NCBI GenBank assembly: GCA_947474225.1
Contig: CANJHS010000004.1
Location: 1 to 64,000 of the forward strand
Direction of reading: 5' to 3'
DNA from: Roseiflexaceae bacterium
GTDB lineage: Bacteria > Chloroflexota > Chloroflexia > Chloroflexales > Roseiflexaceae
DNA: 64,000 nucleotides
Shown piece after piece: positions 42,555-50,932 of the stretch. The number at the start of each line of letters is the position of its first letter. Within the stretch, counting starts at the first letter, position 1. A model generated the notes under the pieces. The model did not search any database. It was not told where the DNA came from and worked only from the letters and a program-made list of their open reading frames with translations. A program made the position numbers and the translations under genes.

Positions 42555-44405
42555 CTAATGCAGATAGCTGTAAATACGTTCCCAATATTGTGTCATTCCG
42601 ATACACAACAGCCCCATGAGAGTACACACAGTCAATACCGAGCCTGCCACCCCTATGCGTCGATAAAGTTGTAGCGCTCTTGTGGTAGCTAAGGTCGCAA
42701 ACGGATACACTGCTATTGCCCAACGAACTGTTTGGTCGCGAAAAATCAATACAGATATTGAAAGCAAAGCAACAATTATCGCAGACAGAACCACCGTCGA
42801 ATGCTGTCGCTTTGATGTGATACAGAGCCCGACGATTGCGAGACCGACCACGATACCTGGGAGTGCGTTGGGTACCTGAACGAGTTTTGATAAGAGGCTG
42901 AGTTGCGTCGGACATCCAGGATATTTGGTTGTTTGTCCGAGTAAATCAAAAAAAGTGCTGTAATACACTCCAACAACACTCGCTATGCTGACAGCACAAA
43001 TTGCAACCAGACGAATCGGGATACGCTTTGTGTCTATCCATTGAAAAAGTCCGATCGTACCCATTGTCAGTCCAAAACTCAGGGCAACACCGGTATGTGT
43101 GAGTAACACAGCAATCGACAGCATCAGTCGTAGTGCGACCGATGCGCGATGGTCAAAGTATGCGGTCACTGCAATCAAGAACAGTGCATGGCCCCAGACG
43201 TTGGTGAGTTCACCTATGTGTACTGATTGTAAGAACGGCATGCTCAATGCAGAGAGCAGTAACACCGCCGTTGCCTTGAAATCGCGTTGGTCGTTTTTTT
43301 GTATAACACGTAGAAAGTACAGTAACGATCCGGTGTGAACGACAAGTGCGCCCGACATAAGAATTGGTATTGCGACAGAACGATCCCATGTCCAGAACGT
43401 TAACGGTGCTGCCAGCAGATAGACGAGAGGAGGATAAGGTACCGTCAGCGCCCCGGCTTCACACGGTAATTCTGCTATTTGAAAAATGTTGCCGCGCATC
43501 ACATCGAAAAGCATGCGCGCATGCATCGCACCATCTGAAGTGTGACGGAACGGACTCAAGACTGCTACCAAAGGAATTGCAATAGCAAGCGTCGTCACCG
43601 ACCACCACTGTACTCGTTCCAGTGTACGTGGCAACACGAGCCACACCAGGAGCATCGCGGAAATAGCAGCGACACTGTACGAAATGACGATATCAGCGCT
43701 GTGCACCATCCACCAGAGCGGGGCACTATACCACCCAACCCCAAAAAAGAGCCCTACAGCGGCAAGCATCCATGAACGACGGAGCAGCAAACATGAAAGT
43801 ATCAGATATGTGCCCAGCAATGCGGCGCTCAAGAGTGCGAGCTGTACGGGTCGCCAGACTCCAGTGAGTGGGATAAGTTCAGTTTTCGTCAGAATGATAC
43901 CGAGGTCGCGACGATCTGCAATCATCGGCAATCGATTGGAAGTGACTGCTATGGAGACTGAGAGGCCGTCACCATATGTGAGTACCTTTGCCAATCGCAC
44001 ACCATGAAGTGACTGCGTGGTCCCGATATTTGGCTCGTTCCAATGCAACACAGCACCATTATGCGTGTCCCATGCAGTTGCATCAAAAGACGATGCACTG
44101 ATGAACCAACCTCGTCCAGCCATCGGCCATGTAATCCGCCAAGATGGGGTTGTCCAGCGATAGGCGACGGAAGTCGTAGCATTAAACTGCTCTGGTTCTG
44201 CTCCCCAGAATCCAGTAAGGAACGGCTCATCCAAACCACGACGCAAAGTCACTGGGTCGCCACCGATGTTGAGTTGTTGGCGCGGTAAAGGACTGAACGC
44301 AGAAACCCAAAGTGCCCACATACAGGTAAGTATGCACACAAAAACCGGCAGGACAACGCCTCGCGATGAAAAGTATTTTGAATGTTTGTAATCTGATGCG
44401 TACAT
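42555..44405 (-). CDS. Large polytopic membrane protein, GT-C-like (paralogous architecture)
   Basis: The 616-residue protein repeats the layout of its neighbour: one helix (about 17-38), an extracytoplasmic beta-rich domain (about 45-185; SYRWTTPSWRITW-like AYRWTTPSWRITWPMAGRG), then about ten helices. The loop after a middle helix has FRHTSDGAMHARMLFDVMRG, comparable in place to the DISWHMDKVREIAMTWD loop of the other protein, and VPYPPLVYLLAAPLTFWTW resembles its MIPYSPFFHFASLLYLALPW. This suggests ancient duplication. The role is presumably in sugar transfer or polymerisation at the outer membrane face, inferred from context. AGGA lies close before the ATG. Confidence 0.7.
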   Translation of the reverse strand: MYASDYKHSKYFSSRGVVLPVFVCILTCMWALWVSAFSPLPRQQLNIGGDPVTLRRGLDEPFLTGFWGAEPEQFNATTSVAYRWTTPSWRITWPMAGRGWFISASSFDATAWDTHNGAVLHWNEPNIGTTQSLHGVRLAKVLTYGDGLSVSIAVTSNRLPMIADRRDLGIILTKTELIPLTGVWRPVQLALLSAALLGTYLILSCLLLRRSWMLAAVGLFFGVGWYSAPLWWMVHSADIVISYSVAAISAMLLVWLVLPRTLERVQWWSVTTLAIAIPLVAVLSPFRHTSDGAMHARMLFDVMRGNIFQIAELPCEAGALTVPYPPLVYLLAAPLTFWTWDRSVAIPILMSGALVVHTGSLLYFLRVIQKNDQRDFKATAVLLLSALSMPFLQSVHIGELTNVWGHALFLIAVTAYFDHRASVALRLMLSIAVLLTHTGVALSFGLTMGTIGLFQWIDTKRIPIRLVAICAVSIASVVGVYYSTFFDLLGQTTKYPGCPTQLSLLSKLVQVPNALPGIVVGLAIVGLCITSKRQHSTVVLSAIIVALLSISVLIFRDQTVRWAIAVYPFATLATTRALQLYRRIGVAGSVLTVCTLMGLLCIGMTQYWERIYSYLH

Positions 44406-44425
44406 GGTTCCTATTAGGACGGTCC

Positions 44426-46153
44426 TTAATGCGCGTGCAATTCACGAACAAAGAGCTCCGCATAGACTCCATTGCGTGCAATAAGCTCGTCATGGGTCCC
44501 ATACTCTATCACTCGTCCAGCGGCTAAAACGAGGATAGCATCGAGATTTTTGACGGCAGATATTTTTTGACTCACCATGACCGTTGTTTTACCGGCGCGG
44601 GCAGCAGTGACACGCAAGACGATGTCATTTGCGGTGTGTGCATCAATGTTGGAAAGCGCATCGTCGAACAGCATGACCGGCGCGTCGGTGATAATGGCTC
44701 TGGCAATGCCTAAACGTTGTTTTTGTCCACCCGAGAGCATTGTGCCCCGTTCACCAACGATGGTATCGAGTCCGTCGGAGAGTTGGGCAATATCACGATC
44801 CAGACATGAAACTTCTAATGCGTGCATAATCTGTGCTTTGGTTGCTACTGATACTCCGAGCGTGATATTTTCTCGCAGGGTCATACTGAACAAAATATGT
44901 TCTTGTGGGACGTACGCGAGTCCGTTGCGTAACGATTCTAGTGAAATATCTTGTGCGTCTATCCCATCAAACAACACACTGCCATGTTCTGGATCGCGCA
45001 TACGCATAATCAATGAGAGAAGGCTGCTTTTGCCGGACCCTGTCGCACCGACGACACCGATGTGTTGTCCTGCAGGGATGTGAAGCGACACATCGCTCAG
45101 GACGTGTGCATTTTCTTGAATCCATGAGGCGTGTCGAATTTCAATGTCCCCTGCTGGAATGTGCGTCACAGCATCATTGCGGTCAATCACCGCTGGGATT
45201 CTACGTAATACTGCGCCGATTCGACCAGCGGCGGCACTCCCTTGTTGGAGGCGTTCAAATGCATTACTCAATGCATTTGCCGCATTACTCAGCAGACCAA
45301 GATAGACGATGAATTGGACATATTGGCCGATGGACAGGTGATTTTTGATAATCAGGTACGCGCCATATGCGACGACAGCAGTTGCAGCCAAACGGACGAC
45401 CATTTGTGGTAACGGTGAGATTGCACTCGAGTAGAGCACAAAGCGTATCGACTCGAGTGCATATTCATCACTGAGTTTCTTGAACGCTTCGCCACTGTGT
45501 GCTTCTTGGGTGTAGGCAGCGATGGTGCGCTGTGCTGAAATGTGCTCCTGCGCAAACGCAGAAATCTTCGCAAGTCGTTGTTGCACCAAGTCAAATGCAT
45601 GCTCTACCAAACTCCCGAGCTTTGCCTGAGCAAGCAGACTCAATACCAGCATAACGACCGTCACCACAGCAAGGGGAACACTGGTCAATGCCATCAGCGC
45701 ACAGCCAATCAGCAGCAAAAATATCGCATGAATGGCCATTTGAAAGCCGGCGCTGTAGAACCGCCAAATATAAATAAAGTCACTCGATGCACGTGACAAT
45801 AGGTCACCGGTACCGAACGAGGCCTGTGTCGTTCGATCAAACGTCAATATATGCCGATAGAGATCTTGGGCCATTGTGTAACTCACACCAGCAGCCATTG
45901 TCCCTGTCAACATTCGTAAGAGGTAACGAAAAATCGCAAGTACTATCGTCAAACCAATAATTATTAACGCATAAAACAACAACGTTTGGCTGGTCATTTG
46001 TGCTTTGAGTGCATCAATTGCATAGCCCAGGACTACCGGATTGTACGCACTCGCTGCGGCCCCCAAAAACGCATACAACGTACCACGAGCCAACAACCAC
46101 CGATACGGGCGTCCATACGGTAGCAGAATGCGCAGACCAGATTGTGATTCCAT
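44426..46153 (-). CDS. ABC exporter half-transporter (TMD-NBD) with degenerate catalytic site
   Basis: The 575-residue protein has six membrane helices (about 1-320) and an ATPase domain (about 340-575). Walker A is GATGSGKSS, the signature is LSGGQKQR and the Q-loop is YVPQEH. In Walker B the usual catalytic Glu is Asp (VMLFDDALSNID) and the switch His is Gln (TVMVSQKIS in place of the usual AHR). From memory this combination marks the degenerate subunit of heterodimeric exporters such as TM287 of TM287/288, whose partner carries the working site. No partner gene is beside it. Substrate could be a lipid, lipid-linked glycan or drug. It sits six bases after the phosphatidylcholine-synthase-like gene. 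Confidence 0.9.
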   Translation of the reverse strand: MESQSGLRILLPYGRPYRWLLARGTLYAFLGAAASAYNPVVLGYAIDALKAQMTSQTLLFYALIIIGLTIVLAIFRYLLRMLTGTMAAGVSYTMAQDLYRHILTFDRTTQASFGTGDLLSRASSDFIYIWRFYSAGFQMAIHAIFLLLIGCALMALTSVPLAVVTVVMLVLSLLAQAKLGSLVEHAFDLVQQRLAKISAFAQEHISAQRTIAAYTQEAHSGEAFKKLSDEYALESIRFVLYSSAISPLPQMVVRLAATAVVAYGAYLIIKNHLSIGQYVQFIVYLGLLSNAANALSNAFERLQQGSAAAGRIGAVLRRIPAVIDRNDAVTHIPAGDIEIRHASWIQENAHVLSDVSLHIPAGQHIGVVGATGSGKSSLLSLIMRMRDPEHGSVLFDGIDAQDISLESLRNGLAYVPQEHILFSMTLRENITLGVSVATKAQIMHALEVSCLDRDIAQLSDGLDTIVGERGTMLSGGQKQRLGIARAIITDAPVMLFDDALSNIDAHTANDIVLRVTAARAGKTTVMVSQKISAVKNLDAILVLAAGRVIEYGTHDELIARNGVYAELFVRELHAH

Positions 46154-46159
46154 ATAGCC

Positions 46160-46912
46160 CTACGTGTGTGCGACCTTCAGTGGCCGGAGGATGCGATATG
46201 TCAAATAAAAACTTAAGCCGACATAATACACAATGTATGAAAGTGTAATCGTCAAAAGCCACGACTGTGGGTTGGGCATTTGCCAGAGTACTATCCCATA
46301 CAGAATTGAACATAGCGTGGTATACAGCAATGTAACGCGGCGTAGCATCATGGTTCGCGATGGATAGATATAGCGAATGGGGATGAATACCAGAATGGAA
46401 CAGATTACCAGAATACTCGTCACGGTAGAAACATCGAGCTTCATCACCACCGCATAAAAGGCGATGATATTCCAGTAACTCGGGAATCCCAGGAAGAAAT
46501 GATCTTCTGCCATCACTTCATATCCATCGGTTTTTGCATCCACGCGACAAAATTGATATGCAGAAGCAAACAACGGGATCATCGCAATGAGCTGTCCTGT
46601 CGTCCCCTCCGGAAGGTACCCATTCTGCCAGAGTAACAAGATAGGTGCGAACACATAAGTCAAATAATCGACGATGTCGTCGAGCCGACGACCATCAAAC
46701 CATGGTACGGTCTCCGATACTTTGAATCTGCGCGCTAACGTACCATCAGTGCTGTCAATGAATACCGCCGCGAAACAGTACCAGAGTGCTAAGACAACGT
46801 TGCCGCGAATGGCTTCCATGATGGTGAGCATCGCCAAAATTGCACCGAATGCAGTATAAATATGCACTGCAATCCCTGCGAGCGTCATCAGACGCGACCC
46901 ACGACGTTCCAT
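46160..46912 (-). CDS. CDP-alcohol phosphatidyltransferase, phosphatidylcholine-synthase-like
   Basis: The 250-residue membrane enzyme has the family catalytic motif in the form DGTLAR, then Gly in FDGRRLDDIVD with the two closing Asp residues (DGxxAR-x-G-x3-D-x3-D). The following VDYLTYVFAPILLLWQNGYL and the AEDHFFLGFPSYWNIIAFY segment resemble bacterial phosphatidylcholine synthase (Pcs), which condenses CDP-diacylglycerol with choline. About eight membrane helices are visible. Other CDP-alcohol transferases (phosphatidylserine or -inositol type) lack these Pcs-like stretches, but substrate choice needs testing. It lies six bases before the ABC half-exporter gene. Confidence 0.82.
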   Translation of the reverse strand: MERRGSRLMTLAGIAVHIYTAFGAILAMLTIMEAIRGNVVLALWYCFAAVFIDSTDGTLARRFKVSETVPWFDGRRLDDIVDYLTYVFAPILLLWQNGYLPEGTTGQLIAMIPLFASAYQFCRVDAKTDGYEVMAEDHFFLGFPSYWNIIAFYAVVMKLDVSTVTSILVICSILVFIPIRYIYPSRTMMLRRVTLLYTTLCSILYGIVLWQMPNPQSWLLTITLSYIVYYVGLSFYLTYRILRPLKVAHT

Positions 46913-46947
46913 TGCTTTGATACCTTAACAACAATTTGATGTTGATA

Positions 46948-48360
46948 CTATACCATCTCTTTCTGTTGCGGACGTATGATTCGGCTTTTACCGCGCAGTA
47001 ACTGCATAATCCAGAGTAAATGAAGCACATACTCTACCCATACGTTTTCGATGTGCATCTGAAATGGTGCTGGAAGTTGCGCTATTGCCAGCGATCCGTC
47101 GATGATCCATGCGTATGCGGGGATTGCACACCATGCCACAATACTTGCCAAATCAGGTGACGGCCACGCGACCAGTGTTGTCAATGCTCCACTTGCCATT
47201 GCATACGGCACGATTGGTGTGAGAATAATATTTGCCAGAAATGTCCACGGTGATGGTGTCCCTAATCTGCAGAGCATAATTGGGAGTGTTGGTATTTGGG
47301 CGGCCATTGTGGCAGAGAGACCTTCCCTTGCCCATGAAAGTTCGGGTTTGCCAAACGGGGTACGATTGAGCGCGTTATCAATGTGTGATCCAAAGCCAAT
47401 CAGACCAATTGTTGCACCCGTACTCAGTTGAAATCCGAGGTCCCACAGCGTGGTCGGATCAAAGACACTCATAAGCCAGACCGCACATGCAATGATGTTC
47501 CACATGTCGCGGGGTCTGTCGAGCCATTTCCCAATGACCATCACGGCACCCATGTAGCCTGCACGCACGACCGCTGCGGAGGCGCCGGTGAAAACAACAT
47601 AGACACTAATGACACATAACGGTATGATCAACGGCCACACGCCGCGCATGCGACACGCACGCACCACCAGTTGACAGAGTGCCGCGACAATTGTGATATT
47701 CCACCCCGAAATGACCAAAATATGTGATGTCCCACTGGTGCGGAATGCACGTGCTATATTTGGACTGACATCTCCTCCAATCCCCAATAGCATCCCAACG
47801 ACCACACTAGCAATTGGTTCACGAAATGCACCATGAATTCGCTGTTGCGTGGCAATCCGTAAATGTTCTATCGATACCAGCCAATTTTTTGTTGACATAA
47901 CGGTTGGATTTGTTGTCAGATCTACCTCACCAATAATGTGACGTTGGATAAGGCCGTCCTCGTAACTCGAGTGGCCTGCTGCGAAAGGTCTGATATTGCC
48001 TGACACACAGAGGTCAATCCCACGCAGAAAAAGTGGTTCGGGTGGTATTTTAAAGACATATCCGTAGCCATCTGTGCCACGCGCTTGTATCCGCTGTTCC
48101 TGCCATGTAGCCTTTACGTCAATTACCGTCACACGAGCGTTGTGCAACTCGCGCTGTGCAGCGTACGGCATCCACTGATACCAGGCCATTCTGCACGTAC
48201 CAAGCACACATGCAATCACGAGCCACTGGTATTGACGATTTGGTATTGTGCGCATCAGGAGCGTTGCGCCGAGACACAGGTATAGGCCAGTCCACGGGAC
48301 TGCATTTTGTAAGAAAACGCCGCCTACCCATGCGAGAACTATCATCCATACAGTTACCAT
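46948..48360 (-). CDS. ComEC/Rec2-family membrane protein lacking the metallo-beta-lactamase domain
   Basis: ComEC forms the inner-membrane DNA channel for transformation. The 470-residue protein has an N-terminal domain with cysteines (residues about 95-130, DLCVSGNIRP) and the multi-helix Competence domain, with TSHILVISGWNITIVAALCQ, the TGASAAVVRAGYMGAVMVIG motif and LWDLGFQLSTGATIGLIGFG, all well conserved in this family. The C-terminal hydrolase domain of full ComEC (about 250 residues with HxHxDH) is missing; the frame ends after the competence domain. GAGG six bases before the ATG fixes the start; an upstream ATG has no site. It precedes the phosphatidylcholine-synthase-like gene by 35 bases. 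Confidence 0.88.
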   Translation of the reverse strand: MVTVWMIVLAWVGGVFLQNAVPWTGLYLCLGATLLMRTIPNRQYQWLVIACVLGTCRMAWYQWMPYAAQRELHNARVTVIDVKATWQEQRIQARGTDGYGYVFKIPPEPLFLRGIDLCVSGNIRPFAAGHSSYEDGLIQRHIIGEVDLTTNPTVMSTKNWLVSIEHLRIATQQRIHGAFREPIASVVVGMLLGIGGDVSPNIARAFRTSGTSHILVISGWNITIVAALCQLVVRACRMRGVWPLIIPLCVISVYVVFTGASAAVVRAGYMGAVMVIGKWLDRPRDMWNIIACAVWLMSVFDPTTLWDLGFQLSTGATIGLIGFGSHIDNALNRTPFGKPELSWAREGLSATMAAQIPTLPIMLCRLGTPSPWTFLANIILTPIVPYAMASGALTTLVAWPSPDLASIVAWCAIPAYAWIIDGSLAIAQLPAPFQMHIENVWVEYVLHLLWIMQLLRGKSRIIRPQQKEMV

Positions 48361-48456
48361 TCTGCACCTCGATAGATATACCGTCGGCAGATGGAGAAAA
48401 GGTACGGTTCGTTCGCGCATGGATGTATTTTGGATAACGAGGGGTTGCGGAGTGAC

Positions 48457-48500
48457 AAAAGCGTTTCAAACAATCGAGTTGGATACGGTGAGACGCTTTT
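48457..48500. repeat. Imperfect 11-bp inverted repeat between comEC and the cupin pair
   Basis: AAAAGCGTTTC and GAGACGCTTTT pair over 10 of 11 positions across a 22-base centre. It could be a weak terminator for the minus-strand cupin unit about 110 bases upstream or an operator of comEC. Its T-tract is short. The rest of this 249-base gap holds nothing I can identify. Confidence 0.3.
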
Positions 48501-48609
48501 CGTCAATGGGCAACTCGAACGTGCGCACTCAGATCTGACCAAAAGGAATTGTGTAGGTTCTATCTGCACGACAGATTCGTACACACATGCACATAGATGA
48601 GAATTTTTA

Positions 48610-48933
48610 TTAGTCGTCCGACTCCGCATATGAGCGAACCAGCCAGAGCACACGGTCAACTGCTCGATTGATAGGATCGTCGTACCGTGTGCCATCATCA
48701 AGCCCAAGTATCGAAGCAGTATGTGCATCTTTGAGCGTTATCTGCGCCACACAGCGAGGTACGGGCATTGGCGCGTCGGTCAATCCCAGTGCACCAAGGG
48801 TGACGTCACTTGTCAATATGGGCCGTCGAAAGACTTCAACCTTGTGCTCGCTCGTGGTGACCCGCCAACGCAGGGCATCGGGGCGATTCCGCAAGACACG
48901 GTCTACTTTCTGGAAGATATGATGGAGCGTCAT
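48610..48933 (-). CDS. Conserved-looking small protein of unknown function
   Basis: I do not recognise this 107-residue protein. It has no signal peptide or membrane segment; the second half contains CVAQITLKDAHTASILGLDDG and PINRAVDRVLWLVRSY, reading as alternating strand and helix. Its ATG shares one base with the cupin stop (TAATG), so the two are translationally coupled and probably act together. An AGGAG-like site inside the cupin end is not obvious; coupling is the main support for the gene. Confidence 0.65.
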   Translation of the reverse strand: MTLHHIFQKVDRVLRNRPDALRWRVTTSEHKVEVFRRPILTSDVTLGALGLTDAPMPVPRCVAQITLKDAHTASILGLDDGTRYDDPINRAVDRVLWLVRSYAESDD

Positions 48934-49250
48934 TATTTTGGCTCCGGCGCCATTACAATCAGTAATATCAGCGGTTCAGCACCGGTATTCGTCACCGCAT
49001 GGAGTGTATCTGCGGGTGCGATGATTACCATACCAGCAGTTGCGTGCGATTCTTCTGTCCCTATCGTAAAGACCGCGGTACCAGCGTGAATATAGTACAT
49101 TTTGTCGTGACCACGATGCAAATGTGGTGGCTGGGATTGCCCAGAAGCCAAACAGTCGACCCCTACCAACATGTGCTCGCTCTGGTAGATTGTCCCTTTG
49201 TACCAGCGCTCTTGGGTGATTTTGATGTGGTCACTGAGGTGTGTCATCAT
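48933..49250 (-). CDS. Small single-domain cupin protein
   Basis: The 105-residue protein is a one-domain cupin: HLHRGHDKMYYIHAGTAVFTIG gives the metal-binding motif 1 (HxH...E/D position occupied by DK), and motif 2 is IIAPADTLHAVTNTG with its His. The shape matches mannose-6-phosphate-isomerase-like or storage cupins (AraC-type sensor domains or dioxygenases). The function cannot be told. AAAGG precedes the first of two tandem ATGs. The gene starts about 12 bases after the tRNA terminator. Confidence 0.8.
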   Translation of the reverse strand: MMTHLSDHIKITQERWYKGTIYQSEHMLVGVDCLASGQSQPPHLHRGHDKMYYIHAGTAVFTIGTEESHATAGMVIIAPADTLHAVTNTGAEPLILLIVMAPEPK

Positions 49251-49271
49251 CAGTCATAGCCTTTCGTGAAT

Positions 49272-49306
49272 AAAAACAAACCACCGTTGCAACGCAACGG
49301 TGGTTT
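49272..49306 (-). terminator. Intrinsic terminator of the tRNA-Ile-tRNA-Ala unit
   Basis: A perfect 13-bp stem (AAACCACCGTTGC with its complement, three-base loop) is followed on the minus strand by a G and five T residues, just past the tRNA-Ala 3' end. Confidence 0.9.
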
Positions 49307-49314
49307 GACGTTCA

Positions 49315-49390
49315 TGGTGGAGCAATAGGGATTCGAACCCTAGACCTCCTGCGTGCAAAGCAGGCGCTCTACCAACTGAGCTATTGCCCC
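49315..49390 (-). tRNA. tRNA-Ala (UGC anticodon)
   Basis: Full cloverleaf on the minus strand: acceptor GGGGCAA with UUGCUCC, D arm AGCUCAGUUGGUAGAGC, anticodon arm CCUGC-UUUGCAC-GCAGG (anticodon UGC), T arm and encoded CCA. The length is 76 bases. It follows tRNA-Ile after a 10-base spacer on the same transcript. Confidence 0.96.
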
Positions 49391-49400
49391 ATGTGTTGCG

Positions 49401-49477
<77 letters not shown>

Positions 49478-49497
49478 GTGTCATCACAACGAATGGG

Positions 49498-49527
49498 AGT
49501 ATAGCACGCCAAAATAGACGATGTCAA
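49498..49527 (-). promoter_or_regulatory. Strong promoter of the tRNA-Ile-tRNA-Ala unit
   Basis: On the minus strand a perfect TTGACA -35 box and TATACT -10 box are 18 bases apart; a TGC precedes the -10 box (extended element). It is 20 bases upstream of tRNA-Ile, as expected for a stable-RNA promoter. Confidence 0.8.
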
Positions 49528-49577
49528 ATCGAGATCGGGAATTGCCCGGTTGCTTCTACACTTCTCTCAGGGACGGT

Positions 49578-49586
49578 TGGTATAAT
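49578..49586 (+). promoter_or_regulatory. Extended -10 promoter (TGGTATAAT) of the M14 peptidase gene, leaderless type
   Basis: A perfect TATAAT with TGG in front ends six bases before the ATG and no Shine-Dalgarno site follows. The predicted transcript starts at the start codon. Confidence 0.55.
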
Positions 49587-49592
49587 ACCAGC

Positions 49593-50927
49593 ATGGAAAC
49601 ACAGCATTCTCAACAAGCACGTCAGAGCTTCATCATAATTGCACTTGCACTTGCGGCTATCCTCATGCCATGGAGTGCTCGTCTTGCGACTGCTTCGACT
49701 GCCAACGATCCCATTATCATCGGCCGCAGTGTCCAAGGACGACCTATTGAAGCCTTCCGCTTTGGGAGCGGTTCTCGCAAATTTGTTGTGGTCGGAGCAA
49801 CGCACGGAGCACCGGAGCGTAATACACAACAACTCAGCCGTATGTTGATAGATTGGTATCATACACACCCAAGTGAAATCCCCGATTCTGTGCGCCTCTA
49901 TATCATCCCGGTACTTAATCCCGACGGTGATGTCCTCGATTCGCGCCAAAACGCCAATGGTGTCGATTTGAATCGAAACATGGATACGTCACGCGATGCC
50001 TGTAGTGATAATGATTGGAATACAACCGTCAATGGCGCCGGCGGGGTCGTGTCGGATACTGGCGGACCGTTTGCCGACTCCGAACCAGAGAGTCGTGTCA
50101 TACGGAGTTTTCTCTTGGATGCTTCTGCGGTAGTATTCCTCCACTCGGATGCCGGTTTGGTGTTTCCTCCTTCGTGTGACGACCCTGTATCAATTGCATT
50201 TGCGCAAGCGTATGCGGCAGGCGCAGGGTATACGTATGCGCGGTATTGGGACAAATATCACATCACCGGCGGCATGCACGACTGGGCCCGTGGGGTCGAC
50301 CTGCCTTCCATCATTCCAGAATTATTAACCGGGGAAGACCCTGAGTTTACCCAGAATCTGGGCGGCTTGCGCGTCGTATTTCATAATGTCAATACGCTCA
50401 TTCCAGCGCTGGGTTTTCGCACGGTAGACGATGTCACTATGCCGTTGCCGATTTGGCGTTTCTGGCGCGCATACGGGGCCGATCTCCTGGGTCCGCCGCT
50501 GAAAAGTGCAACTGTTGCCGATGGTGTCTACATCCAAGATTTCACCACTGCACGGGTGCGCTACGACAGCACGCTGGAATTTCAAGCAGTCAGTCTGCTC
50601 CCCATCCCCGAATCATATGTCAGTGGACCGGCAGTCGATACCATTGATTTCGAATCTGTCCTCACGAATCCGTCCAATCCATACACAATCCACGATGCGT
50701 TTTCACGCTATGTTGTGCGCACAGACGGTGAGGTACTCCTTGGTGCACCGCGCTCTGATGAGGTATTCATGCCCACGAGTACCGAACCGATGTCGACACA
50801 GCTGTTTGAAAAGGGCGTTATTCGCTACGTGAGTCAGAGCAATCGTATCGAACGTCTGCCGGTTGTGTGGGAAGCGGTGGCGCGTACACAGTTGATTGCA
50901 CCCGATCTTTCGTTCCAGCTACGGTGA
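49593..50927 (+). CDS. Exported M14-family zinc carboxypeptidase
   Basis: The 444-residue protein starts with a hydrophobic signal (FIIIALALAAILMPWSARLA, about residues 13-32). The M14 core has VVVGATHGAPERNT (zinc His and Glu, here HxxxE), the substrate-binding PVLNPDGDVLDSRQNANGV and VDLNRNMDTS motifs, the third zinc ligand in VVFLHSDAGLV, and the catalytic Glu in SIIPELLTGED. From memory, Chloroflexota and cyanobacterial members have HGGYE-like spacing, so HxxxE looks like a subfamily trait and not a defect. The C-terminal third (about 300-444) is non-catalytic. Likely a wall or environmental peptide hydrolase. First gene of the exported-enzyme trio. Confidence 0.85.
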   Translation: METQHSQQARQSFIIIALALAAILMPWSARLATASTANDPIIIGRSVQGRPIEAFRFGSGSRKFVVVGATHGAPERNTQQLSRMLIDWYHTHPSEIPDSVRLYIIPVLNPDGDVLDSRQNANGVDLNRNMDTSRDACSDNDWNTTVNGAGGVVSDTGGPFADSEPESRVIRSFLLDASAVVFLHSDAGLVFPPSCDDPVSIAFAQAYAAGAGYTYARYWDKYHITGGMHDWARGVDLPSIIPELLTGEDPEFTQNLGGLRVVFHNVNTLIPALGFRTVDDVTMPLPIWRFWRAYGADLLGPPLKSATVADGVYIQDFTTARVRYDSTLEFQAVSLLPIPESYVSGPAVDTIDFESVLTNPSNPYTIHDAFSRYVVRTDGEVLLGAPRSDEVFMPTSTEPMSTQLFEKGVIRYVSQSNRIERLPVVWEAVARTQLIAPDLSFQLR

Positions 50928-50932
50928 ACACG

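Noticed and set aside
49797-49815. HxxxE in place of HxxE in the M14 peptidase as a sign of inactivation
   Set aside because: The other catalytic and zinc residues are intact and I recall related peptidases with HGGYE-like spacing, so this looks like a subfamily feature.
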